Shown: positions 1-7,215 of the stretch, piece by piece
Numbering within the stretch: position 1 is the stretch's first letter
How the letters are laid out: every line of letters begins with the position of its first letter
Assembly: GCA_043758005.1 (NCBI GenBank)
Contig: JAYVOI010000197.1
Span: 1-10,210, forward strand
Direction: 5' to 3'
Origin: JAENVT01 sp043758005
Lineage (GTDB): Bacteria > Actinomycetota > Acidimicrobiia > Acidimicrobiales > Ilumatobacteraceae
DNA length: 10,210 bases
The notes under the pieces: generated by a model
What the model was told of the DNA's origin: nothing
Seen by the model: only the letters and a program-made list of their open reading frames with translations
Database searches by the model: none
Translations under genes and position numbers: made by a program

Positions 1-1668
1 CCATCGCCTCCCGCTGCTCCACCGTCGCCACCTGCTCAGGTACCGTCGCCCCCGGTTGCGCCGCCAGCGCCGCCCTCGACTCCGACATCGTCGCCCGTGC
101 CGCCCGGTGAGACCGGGTGGAGCCACGCCGAACCGCCGGGTCACGCCGAACCGAGCGGCGCCGAGCCACCACCCGACCCGCCCCGACGGGCGTTCGCGCG
201 GATCGAGTGTGACGACACCGTGCTGGCCGGCACCCCGTTCGATCTCACCGTCGGTCTGTCGTCCACGCAAGTCCGCGGCGTGGTCGGCCCGGCCCTGGTC
301 CGCCCACCATCGAGCGTGGGCGACTACGAATTGACGGCTCATGTGGTCGCCGACGGCTTCGACCTCGCGCCCGGTGAGACGTGGCGCAAGACGATGCTGG
401 TCTCCGTCGCCGAGCCGTATCCGTTCGTCGTGTTCCACCTCGTCGCGCCGCCCGCATCCGACAACCAGGTGCACGAGATCAACGTGTTGTACTCGGTCGA
501 CAGCCAGACGATGGGCTTGGGGATCCGCCCCGTGCGCGTGCTCGACAGCCTCACACCTGGCGCCGCACTGCCTCCTCCGCTGCCTGTTGCGGCCGGTTCG
601 CTCGGCGTGCCCGTCGCTGATGAGCCGCCCGATCTCACGGTGCGGATCCTGCGCGGCAGCGAGGTCGGCCGGCTGCTGTGGACGTTCGAATCGCCGCATG
701 CCAGCTTGGTCGAGCAGGGCACCACATCGATCGGTGACAACCCCGACGCGTTTGCGCGCACCGTGATCTCGACCATCGCAGCTCACGAGGGTCGCCCGAC
801 GCTCGCGCTCGGCCTGCACGGCATCGGGCTGACGATCACCTCGAAGATCCCCGACGAGATGTGGGCCGCGCTGACGACAGTGATCGCGGCGGTTGCTCCA
901 CGCCGACCGACCGTTCTCCTGCTGTCGGAGGAGGCGTACGTGCCGTGGGAGTTGGCGACGATGCCGTCGCCGATCGATCCGGCGATCATCGGGTTCCTGG
1001 GGGCCCAAGTGACCATCGGCCGATGGGTTTTGGCCACGGATCGTCCGTCGCTACCGCCACCGAGGTTGGTGCATGTGGACGGGATGATTGTGATCAGTGG
1101 CCGCTACGAGGCGCCGGGGTGGAGCCGCCTCGAACACGCTGAGGCGGAGGCCGCCATGCTCGTCGAGCGGTACCACGCCATCGGCGTCGATGCCATCACC
1201 GACAAGGTCGTCGGGTGCCTGCTGGGCAATCCGGCCGCCGAGGTGTTGCACTTCTCGCTCCACGGCAAGTACGACCCCGGCTCTGCCAAGCAGGGTCTGA
1301 TGCTGGTCGACGGCGACGTGATCGATCCGCTGGTCGTGAAGGGTGGCTCGCTGGCGCATGCCCCACTCGTGTTCCTCAATGCGTGTCAGGTCGGCACCGG
1401 GCAAGAGACGCTCGGTGACTACGCCGGTCTGGCCGAGTCGTTCCTGTTCGCTGGGGCGTCCGCGGTCGTGGCGCCGCTGTGGTCGATCGACGACGCGGTG
1501 GCCAGTGCATTGGCCGAGCGGTTCTACACCAAGGCATTCGACGGCGACTCCATTGCCGAGATCGTTCGCGCCGAGCGCGCGGCCTTCGGAACCGGAGCCG
1601 ACCCCAACTCGTCGACGCTCGTCGCGTTTCAGTTCTTCGGGCACCCGGCGATGCACCTCGAGCGATAG
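1..1668 (+). CDS. CHAT-domain (caspase-like peptidase) protein, 5' end missing
   Basis: The frame is open from the first base to the TAG ending at 1668, so the true start lies left of the window; 555 codons are visible. Codons 1-36 are a linker with 18 prolines. A short repeat HAEPPG/HAEPSG follows at codons 42-53. Codons ~64-185 look like a beta-rich domain I cannot name. The C-terminal ~340 residues match the CHAT fold (clan CD, caspase/separase-like): the catalytic His is in LHGKYD (His421, nt 1261-1263) and the catalytic Cys in FLNACQVG (Cys462, nt 1384-1386). The motif AGLAESFLFAGASAVVAPLW follows, as usual in the family. Such proteins cleave protein partners after activation and often sit behind sensor domains, sometimes in defence or programmed-death systems. 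The sensor part here would be upstream, out of view. The domain call is firm; the target and pathway are unknown. The gene ends in a hairpin terminator facing a convergent gene. Confidence 0.88.
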   Translation, partial: PSPPAAPPSPPAQVPSPPVAPPAPPSTPTSSPVPPGETGWSHAEPPGHAEPSGAEPPPDPPRRAFARIECDDTVLAGTPFDLTVGLSSTQVRGVVGPALVRPPSSVGDYELTAHVVADGFDLAPGETWRKTMLVSVAEPYPFVVFHLVAPPASDNQVHEINVLYSVDSQTMGLGIRPVRVLDSLTPGAALPPPLPVAAGSLGVPVADEPPDLTVRILRGSEVGRLLWTFESPHASLVEQGTTSIGDNPDAFARTVISTIAAHEGRPTLALGLHGIGLTITSKIPDEMWAALTTVIAAVAPRRPTVLLLSEEAYVPWELATMPSPIDPAIIGFLGAQVTIGRWVLATDRPSLPPPRLVHVDGMIVISGRYEAPGWSRLEHAEAEAAMLVERYHAIGVDAITDKVVGCLLGNPAAEVLHFSLHGKYDPGSAKQGLMLVDGDVIDPLVVKGGSLAHAPLVFLNACQVGTGQETLGDYAGLAESFLFAGASAVVAPLWSIDDAVASALAERFYTKAFDGDSIAEIVRAERAAFGTGADPNSSTLVAFQFFGHPAMHLER

Positions 1669-1687
1669 CGATCGAAGCCCGGACGCG

Positions 1688-1727
1688 ACACTGGCCGGCG
1701 CCAGGTTGCCCCGGTGCCGGCCAGTGT
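1688..1727. terminator. Bidirectional hairpin terminator between convergent genes
   Basis: ACACTGGCCGGCGCC (1688-1702) pairs with GGTGCCGGCCAGTGT (1713-1727), a 15-bp stem with one G-U wobble and a 10-nt loop. It starts 20 nt after the stop of the CHAT gene and lies downstream of the minus-strand binding-protein gene, so it can end both transcripts. There is no U-tract, which is common for actinobacterial terminators. Confidence 0.8.
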
Positions 1728-1738
1728 GGAGGAATCAG

Positions 1739-1757
1739 CGGGTGACAGGGTCACCCG
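1739..1757. terminator. Second, short hairpin downstream of the minus-strand binding-protein gene
   Basis: CGGGTGAC (1739-1746) and GTCACCCG (1750-1757) form a perfect 8-bp stem with a 3-nt loop. It begins 11 nt past the stop of the minus-strand gene ending at 1769, so it probably acts with the larger hairpin at 1688-1727 as a tandem terminator for that transcript, or protects its 3' end. Confidence 0.55.
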
Positions 1758-1768
1758 AGAGCGTCAGC

Positions 1769-2974
1769 TCAGACGCCCCACAGCTTCTTGAAGGCATCCT
1801 CGGCCCCCGGTGGCATCCAGTCGCCGCCACCAGCGCTCAGCGTCTTGGCTTCGGCCGGGTCGCTGATGATGACCGTCGGCAACACAGCCGCGGCGCGCTC
1901 CTCGTCGAGGGTCATGCCGAGGCTCAAGCGTGCGGCAGCGTCTGTCATCAGCCAGCCGGCGTAACCCTTCGGGTCGGCTGCCCATGGGCCCATCGTGCCG
2001 GCGACGATCTCGTCGAGATCGATCGTGCTGAAGTCCTGGCCGAATTGGGTGACCTTCTTGTCGAGGCCCGCCGACTGCAGTGCGGCGGTCACGCCACCGG
2101 GCAAGTCGCCGAAGGAGTAGTACACGTAGTTCACGTCGGGGTTGGCCTGCAGCTTCGACACGATGGAAGCTGGGACCGTGCCACCGATGAGGTCCTGGAG
2201 CGTGACGTCGAGTTCGGTGACCTTGCAGCCCGAGCAGTTCTTCGTGATCTGTGCCTTGACCGCATCGGTCTCGGAGACCAGCACTGGGAAGTCGGGGATG
2301 CTGACGATGAGCATGTTGGCCGTGCCCTTCGAGTCCACGATCGCCCAGTCGGCCATCACCGGTCCGCTGTTCTGGACGAACGACTCGTCTCCGCACTGCA
2401 TGAGCAAACCCGAATCGGCGCTCGGATCATCGGTGCCGTAGCAACTGAGCACTCCAATGCCTGCAGCCTTGGCCGCGTCGAGTTGCGGCTGGTACTGGGC
2501 GGTGGCCAGACCTGTGCTGGCGATGAAGTCGACCTTGGCGTCGATGGCCTGTTGGAAGGCGGGACCTGGATCGGTGCTCTTCATCGGGATGATCTTGAGA
2601 TCCCATCCGAGTGCAGCCGTGGCGTTCTTGAAACCGGGCGTGATGTACGCCGCGCAGGTGGGGACATCGCATTCCAACCAGGCGATCGTCTTCTTGTCAG
2701 GCTTCTTGGTGAGTGGGATGGTCACGCCGATGGCGCCATCGAACTTGCTGAACTTGTCGACGTCGGCCTGGGCCGCAGCCAACCCGGCGTCGCCACCTGC
2801 CGCAGCCGTGGTCGCCGAAGCGGCGGGCGTGGTGTCGGTACCAGCCCCTGCCGCTGTCGTTGCCGAGGCGGCTCCGGCGGCTGTGGTGCTGCTGCTCTTG
2901 CTGTCGCTTCCGCAGGCAGTGGCAACGATGGTGCCACATGCCAACACGACAAGCAGCGATCTGAATTTGGTCAT
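1769..2974 (-). CDS. ABC transporter substrate-binding lipoprotein (sugar-type, Peripla_BP_4-like)
   Basis: A 401-aa lipid-anchored extracellular binding protein for a CUT2-type importer. Residues 1-21 form a lipoprotein signal peptide (basic n-region, hydrophobic core, lipobox VATA-Cys21). Residues ~22-65 are a Ser/Thr/Ala-rich flexible tether. The rest matches the type I periplasmic-binding fold: KTIAWLECDVPTCAAY at the start of the first lobe, then GFKNATAALGWDLKII, FQQAIDAKVDFIAST and LDAAKAAGIGVLSCYG, all typical of ribose/galactose-like binding proteins. The mature part has six cysteines (102, 107, 178, 194, 247, 250), so disulfides are possible. The ATG at 2972-2974 follows a G-rich ribosome-binding stretch (GGGGGG, complement of 2978-2986) and gives a proper signal peptide. 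It diverges from the ATPase and permease genes, which have no other binding protein nearby, so the three very likely form one importer. The ligand cannot be read from the sequence. Confidence 0.92.
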   Translation of the reverse strand: MTKFRSLLVVLACGTIVATACGSDSKSSSTTAAGAASATTAAGAGTDTTPAASATTAAAGGDAGLAAAQADVDKFSKFDGAIGVTIPLTKKPDKKTIAWLECDVPTCAAYITPGFKNATAALGWDLKIIPMKSTDPGPAFQQAIDAKVDFIASTGLATAQYQPQLDAAKAAGIGVLSCYGTDDPSADSGLLMQCGDESFVQNSGPVMADWAIVDSKGTANMLIVSIPDFPVLVSETDAVKAQITKNCSGCKVTELDVTLQDLIGGTVPASIVSKLQANPDVNYVYYSFGDLPGGVTAALQSAGLDKKVTQFGQDFSTIDLDEIVAGTMGPWAADPKGYAGWLMTDAAARLSLGMTLDEERAAAVLPTVIISDPAEAKTLSAGGGDWMPPGAEDAFKKLWGV

Positions 2975-3113
2975 TTTCCCCCCCGGGGTGATAGCGAGCC
3001 ACCCCGCATAACGGGTGGTCCTGGAAACTTTACTTGGACCTCAAATAAATTGCTAATCTGCCGACGGGCTTGCTGGCGACCGTCGTCGCACGGTTGCTTG
3101 GGGGGAGAAGCAC
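2975..3113. promoter_or_regulatory. Divergent control region of the ABC importer
   Basis: This 139-bp gap holds the start signals of both transcripts and is clearly more AT-rich at 3021-3060 than its surroundings. For the minus-strand gene a plausible promoter is -35 TTAGCA (complement of 3051-3056), an 18-bp spacer and -10 TAAAGT (complement of 3027-3032). For the plus-strand gene TAATCT (3054-3059) is a possible -10, with no good -35. An inverted repeat, CCACCC (2999-3004) and GGGTGG (3013-3018) with an 8-nt spacer, falls right at the predicted start of the minus-strand transcript, an operator-like position. The ATPase ribosome-binding site is GGGGGAGAAG at 3101-3110. Promoter hexamers were judged by eye. 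Confidence 0.5.
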
Positions 3114-4625
3114 GTGGCCGACACGTTACGAATCGAACACCTGTCGAAGACATTTCCGGGGCAAGCTGCGCTGGTCGACGTCGGCCTCGCGGTGAAGCAC
3201 GGCGAGGTCCACGCGCTGGTCGGCCAGAACGGATCCGGTAAGTCGACCCTCATCAAGGTGCTCGCCGGCTATCACCAACCCGACCCCGGTGCCGAGGCAT
3301 GGGCCAACGGCGAGCCGCTCACGCTCGGCGATGGCGCATCGGCTGCCAACGCCGGCATTCGTTTCGTCCACCAGGACCTCGGCCTCGTGGGCTCGCTCAG
3401 CACCGTCGAGAACCTGGCCCTCACCAACGGGTACCGCACCGGCCCGGCTCGTCGCATCATGTGGAAGGCCGAGGTCCACCGGGCGCGCGAGGCGATGTCG
3501 TTCCTCGGCCTCGCGGACGTCGACGTCAACGCACCGGTCTCGGCGCTACCCCCGTCGCAGAAGACGGCGGTCGCCATTGCCCGCGCCCTGGTCGGGTTGA
3601 AAGATGGGGGCCTCCTCATCCTCGACGAGCCGACAGCGACGCTGCCCGGTGCCGACGTGCATCGTCTGTTCGAGGTGATCCACCGCTTGAAGGCTGCTGG
3701 CACGTCCATCTTGTACGTGTCGCACCACCTCGACGAGGTCTTCGAGTTGGCGGAAGAGGTCACGGTGTTGCGCGATGCCCATCACATCGCCACCGTGCCG
3801 GTGTCGGAGCTCGATCACGACAAGCTCATCGAGCTCATCGTCGGCCACCGCATCGACGCCGGGGCCGCCTCGCTGCCCACCATCAACGGCAACCCCGTTC
3901 TCGTCGTGCGCGACCTGCGCGGCGGCAACGTGCACGGCATTGATCTCGACGTCTACGAAGGCGAGATCGTCGGCCTCGCCGGCATCACCGGGTCGGGCCG
4001 CGAACACGTGCTCGAGCTCATTGCCGGCCAGATGCCCCGACTCGATGGCGACGTCACGGTGTGCGCGGTCGAGGTCGCCAACTACGAACCGCGCTCCGCT
4101 CTCGGCGCTGGTGCGGCGTTCGTGCCCGCCGACCGAGGGGTGAAGGGGACGGTCTCCAACATGTCGGTCCGCGAGAACCTCACACTGTGCGACTTGTCCC
4201 CGCACTTCGTGGGCGGCCGTCTGCGCCACCGGCGCGAGATCTCCGAGACGCGCGGTTGGATCGAGCGGTTGTCGATCAAGACCAAGTCGTCGGAGGCCCT
4301 CATCACCTCGCTCAGCGGTGGAAACCAGCAGAAGGTGATGTTCGGCAAGGCGTTGCGTCTCAGTCCGAAGCTGCTGTTGCTCAACGAGCCGACCCAAGGC
4401 ATCGACGTCGGCGCCAAGGAGCAGATCCACACCTTGGTCGATCACGCCACGGCGGAAGGCGTCGCGACGGTCGTTGCCTCGACCGACACCGAGGAGCTGG
4501 TGCGGCTCTGCCACCGCGTCATCGTGCTGATCGGCGGACGCATCGCGGCTACCCTCCGCGGCGACGAAATCACGGCGGAGCGCATCGAACACACCCAATT
4601 GCAAACGACACGGAGCGACTCATGA
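3114..4625 (+). CDS. Sugar-type ABC importer ATPase, double NBD (RbsA/MglA-like)
   Basis: A 503-aa protein with two fused nucleotide-binding domains, the usual architecture of CUT2 importers; it powers uptake through the neighbouring permease on the inner face of the membrane. NBD1: Walker A GQNGSGKST (37-45), Q-loop VHQDL (Gln87), Walker B LLILDEPT (Asp171-Glu172), H-loop His204. Its signature is strongly altered: LPPSQ at 145-149 instead of LSxGQ. NBD2: the Walker A position reads GITGSGREH (290-298), lacking the Lys as is normal for this family; the signature LSGGNQQ (400-406) is intact; the Walker B is LLLLNEPT with Asn424 where Asp is expected. Start GTG at 3114 is chosen because GGAG lies 6 nt upstream and the protein aligns from MADTLRIEHLSKTFPG. 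The stop overlaps the permease start by 4 nt (ATGA), so the two are translationally coupled. Confidence 0.95.
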   Translation: MADTLRIEHLSKTFPGQAALVDVGLAVKHGEVHALVGQNGSGKSTLIKVLAGYHQPDPGAEAWANGEPLTLGDGASAANAGIRFVHQDLGLVGSLSTVENLALTNGYRTGPARRIMWKAEVHRAREAMSFLGLADVDVNAPVSALPPSQKTAVAIARALVGLKDGGLLILDEPTATLPGADVHRLFEVIHRLKAAGTSILYVSHHLDEVFELAEEVTVLRDAHHIATVPVSELDHDKLIELIVGHRIDAGAASLPTINGNPVLVVRDLRGGNVHGIDLDVYEGEIVGLAGITGSGREHVLELIAGQMPRLDGDVTVCAVEVANYEPRSALGAGAAFVPADRGVKGTVSNMSVRENLTLCDLSPHFVGGRLRHRREISETRGWIERLSIKTKSSEALITSLSGGNQQKVMFGKALRLSPKLLLLNEPTQGIDVGAKEQIHTLVDHATAEGVATVVASTDTEELVRLCHRVIVLIGGRIAATLRGDEITAERIEHTQLQTTRSDS

Positions 4626-5620
4626 TCCAACGACTTGGCCTCCACAAGTACAGCGCTCTCTATCTGCTCGGGTTCTTCACGTTGGTGTTCGGCATCGCCC
4701 GCCCGGAGACCCTCTTCACCTGGACGTCGGTCAAGTCGGTGGTCATCGAGAACGTGATCTTCGGTGTGCTGGCGCTCGCCTTCCTCATTCCTCTGACCAC
4801 GGGCACCTACGACCTGTCGATCGGCTCGATGATGTCGATGTCGCTGGTGATCAGCAACTACATGGCCAAGAACACCTCGACCCCGCAGGTGCTCGGCATG
4901 CTGCTCGGTCTGGTCGCCTGTGGCGTCGCCGGGTTCATCACCGGTTTCATCGTCGTCAAGCTGCGCGTCAACAGCTTCATCGCGACGCTTGGAATGAGTC
5001 AGGTGATCACCGCGTTCATCCTGCACACGTCGGAGCAGACGATCAGCGGCGCGTTCAAGAAGTCGTACCAGCGGATCGGCTCCAAAGAAGTCTTCGGCCT
5101 GCCGTTGTTCGTCTACTACCTGCTGATCCTGGCGCTGGTCTGCTGGTACGTGTTCGAGCACACGCCCGTGGGTCGCTACATGTTCGCGACCGGTGGCAAC
5201 CCCGACGCTGCACGCCTCGCCGGCATCCGCACCGATCGCCTCGTTTGGGGCTCGCTGGTCGTCTCGGGAATGATCGCTGGGTTCGCCGGCACCGTGTATT
5301 CCTGGAAGGTCGGCACCTACTCGCAATCGATTGGCCCAGGACTGTTGATCCCGGCGATCGCCGCCGTGTTCTTCGGCGCCTCGCAGTTGAAGGGCCGCGC
5401 GAACGTCTGGGGAACGATGATCGCGCTCCTTGCGCTCGCCTGGGGCATCAAGGGGATCGAGCTCACCTTCTCCAGCAACACGAACTGGATCAAGCCGCTC
5501 TTCAGCGGGGCATCGTTGCTCGCGGCGGTGTCGCTTGCCAGCCGCGAGGCCGTCATCAAGGTGCGCAAGCGCAAGTCGACGGCAGAACCGGCAGTGGCGC
5601 CCGCGTCCACTGCGGGCTGA
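4622..5620 (+). CDS. Sugar-type ABC importer permease (RbsC/AraH-like, BPD_transp_2)
   Basis: A 332-aa polytopic membrane protein, the usual length for the family, which works as a homodimer, so one permease gene is enough. Family landmarks: GTYDLSIGS (61-69; usually GGIDLSVGS), VNSFIATLGM (116-125), and the cytoplasmic coupling segment GRYMFATGGNPDAARLAGI (184-202). About eight to ten hydrophobic stretches are visible, for example near 11-25, 42-58, 90-112, 160-178, 208-225, 240-252, 262-277 and 294-306. The C-terminal tail (from ~312) is basic and then Pro/Ala-rich. The ATG at 4622 overlaps the ATPase stop and has GGAG at 4612-4615, spacing 6 nt; the same frame is open further upstream, but that part reads through the ATPase gene and is not hydrophobic. 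The ligand is unknown. Confidence 0.93.
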   Translation: MIQRLGLHKYSALYLLGFFTLVFGIARPETLFTWTSVKSVVIENVIFGVLALAFLIPLTTGTYDLSIGSMMSMSLVISNYMAKNTSTPQVLGMLLGLVACGVAGFITGFIVVKLRVNSFIATLGMSQVITAFILHTSEQTISGAFKKSYQRIGSKEVFGLPLFVYYLLILALVCWYVFEHTPVGRYMFATGGNPDAARLAGIRTDRLVWGSLVVSGMIAGFAGTVYSWKVGTYSQSIGPGLLIPAIAAVFFGASQLKGRANVWGTMIALLALAWGIKGIELTFSSNTNWIKPLFSGASLLAAVSLASREAVIKVRKRKSTAEPAVAPASTAG

Positions 5621-5651
5621 GGCAGCGACCCGACGCGGTCCCTCGCGTTCT

Positions 5652-5675
5652 CGGGCCGGCTGGTGCAGCGGCCCG
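5652..5675 (+). terminator. Hairpin terminator after the ABC permease
   Basis: CGGGCC (5652-5657), one bulged G, GCTG (5659-5662), a 3-nt loop, then CAGC (5666-5669) and GGCCCG (5670-5675) give a 10-bp GC-rich stem starting 31 nt past the permease stop. It separates the importer transcript from the next gene, whose putative -10 element begins 4 nt later. No U-tract. Confidence 0.65.
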
Positions 5676-5679
5676 TGCG

Positions 5680-5694
5680 TAGGATCGGGTTGGC
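5680..5694 (+). promoter_or_regulatory. Likely leaderless promoter of the GMC oxidoreductase gene
   Basis: TAGGAT (5680-5685) fits the TANNNT -10 pattern and ends 9 nt before the GTG start at 5695. Transcription would begin at or within about 3 nt of the start codon, leaving no room for a Shine-Dalgarno site. No convincing -35 is seen. The AGGA inside the hexamer could alternatively be a poorly spaced ribosome-binding site (10 nt). Confidence 0.45.
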
Positions 5695-7215
5695 GTGAAC
5701 CACTACGACGTCGTGATCGTCGGCGCCGGCTCGGCCGGGTGCGCCCTGGCAGCGCGGCTCAGCGAGCACGCCGATCGGTCGGTGCTGCTGGTGGAAGCCG
5801 GCAGTGAACTGGCCACGCGCGGCGCGCCGGCGGAGCTGCTCGATGCGTCGGCGATGGCAGGTGCGGTCGCCGGGCACGTCGCCAACTGGTCGTTCGATGC
5901 CCGGTTGACCGAGTCGAAGGTCGTGTCGGTGCCGCGCGGCAAGGTGATGGGTGGATCGAGCACCGTGAACGGCGGCGTGTTCGTGCGCGCCACGGTCGAC
6001 GACTTCAATGCCTGGGCCGCGCTCGGCAACGACGAATGGGCCTTTGCCAAGGTCGTGCCGTTCCTCCAGCGACTCGAGCACGACCTCGATTTCCCCGATG
6101 GTCCGTACCACGGAAGCGCCGGCCCGATGCCGGTTGCCCGGGTACCCGCAGAGGCGCTGCATCCGCTGAGCCGCGCCTTTGCTGCGGCATCTGCGGGTCT
6201 CGGGTACCCCGACGAGCCCGACAAGAACGCGTCGGGCCCGTCCGGGTGCGGCCGCCTGCCGCGCAACGTCGTCGGCGGAGCACGCATCAATGCCGCGCTC
6301 GCCTACGTGACGCCACACCGCGACCGGGCCAACCTCACGATCGAGAGTGATGTCAGCGTGCGTCGCGTGGTGATCAACGGTGGGCGCGCCGTTTCGATCG
6401 AGGTCGAACGCTCGGGTCGCATCGAGACGTTCCACGGTCGTGAGATCGTGTTGTGCGCCGGCGCCGTGATGTCGCCGCAGCTGTTGATGCTGTCGGGCAT
6501 CGGGCCCGCAGTGCAGCTGCGACGCCATGGCATTGAGGTCGTGGTCGACCACCCGGGTGTCGGGGCTCGGTGCCGCGATCACCCGCAACTCTTCATCGGC
6601 TTCGAGGCCACGGAGCCACTGCCACGAGATCCGGAAGCCGGGGTCGTCGAGGTCGGGCTCGACACGGTGGTCGATGGCGCACCTGTCGGGCTGATGCCGT
6701 ACCTTGCTCCGATGGCCGAACTGGTTCCCGGCTCAGGCGCGTCGGCGACCGAACTGGTGGTCGGCATGCTGCTGTACCGAGCCGTCAGCGCCGTCGAGGT
6801 CACGCTGTCGTCGGCCGATCCCCGGCAGCAGCCATCGATCAACTACCACTCGCTCGAATCCGACATCGATCGGCGGCGTCTCCGAGCCCTCGCCGAGATC
6901 GGCATCTCGATCATCGATTCGCCGGAGATGCGCGGCCTCGGCGTGCGCCGCACGTCGCCGCCTCGGACTGCGGATCTCGACGAATGGATCACGCACCACA
7001 TCACGACGGCGGTCCACCTCTGCTCGAGTGCGCCGATGGGCCCGGATGCGGATCCCATGGCGGTCGTCGATCAATACTGTCGCGTGCGCGGCGTCGAAGG
7101 CTTGCGGGTGGTCGACACCTCGGTGTTGCCCACGGCGCCGTCGCGTGGGCCTGCCGCCACAGCGGTGTTGATCGGCGAGCGGGCCTCTGCGTTCTTCGAC
7201 GGTGCATCGCTGTGA
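5695..7215 (+). CDS. GMC-family FAD-dependent oxidoreductase (possibly MftG-like)
   Basis: A 506-aa glucose-methanol-choline family flavoenzyme that oxidises an alcohol (or similar) group. The N-terminus is the FAD-binding Rossmann motif VVIVGAGSAG (6-15) with VLLVEAG ending the second strand (Glu34). GMC signature 1 is RGKVMGGSSTVNGG (81-94); signature 2 is CAGAVMSPQLLMLSGIGP (254-271). The catalytic base is probably His441 in VHLCSSAPMG. At the second active-site position, where Asn or His in an NP-type motif is usual, the sequence reads PSRGPAATAV with Gly485. The ending VVDTSVLPTAPSRGP and the overall look resemble the mycofactocin-associated GMC enzymes (MftG) as I recall them, but no mft genes are in the window; choline-dehydrogenase-like enzymes are the alternative. 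The start GTG at 5695 gives the exact N-terminus expected. Its stop overlaps the start of the next gene by one base, so the two are one operon. Substrate unknown. Confidence 0.93.
   Translation: MNHYDVVIVGAGSAGCALAARLSEHADRSVLLVEAGSELATRGAPAELLDASAMAGAVAGHVANWSFDARLTESKVVSVPRGKVMGGSSTVNGGVFVRATVDDFNAWAALGNDEWAFAKVVPFLQRLEHDLDFPDGPYHGSAGPMPVARVPAEALHPLSRAFAAASAGLGYPDEPDKNASGPSGCGRLPRNVVGGARINAALAYVTPHRDRANLTIESDVSVRRVVINGGRAVSIEVERSGRIETFHGREIVLCAGAVMSPQLLMLSGIGPAVQLRRHGIEVVVDHPGVGARCRDHPQLFIGFEATEPLPRDPEAGVVEVGLDTVVDGAPVGLMPYLAPMAELVPGSGASATELVVGMLLYRAVSAVEVTLSSADPRQQPSINYHSLESDIDRRRLRALAEIGISIIDSPEMRGLGVRRTSPPRTADLDEWITHHITTAVHLCSSAPMGPDADPMAVVDQYCRVRGVEGLRVVDTSVLPTAPSRGPAATAVLIGERASAFFDGASL

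Noticed and set aside
124..153. 18-bp tandem direct repeat encoding HAEPPG/HAEPSG in the CHAT gene
   Set aside because: Only two units inside a low-complexity linker; ordinary linker slippage explains it.
1343..3241. Long plus-strand frame across 1343-3241 opposite the binding-protein gene
   Set aside because: It is the antisense shadow of the binding-protein lipoprotein gene and overlaps the end of the CHAT gene; composition and lack of motifs fit a shadow frame.
4061..4621. Upstream extension of the permease frame inside the ATPase gene
   Set aside because: It reads as an Arg-rich shadow of the ATPase, with no hydrophobicity; the ATG at 4622 has a proper ribosome-binding site and ATGA coupling.
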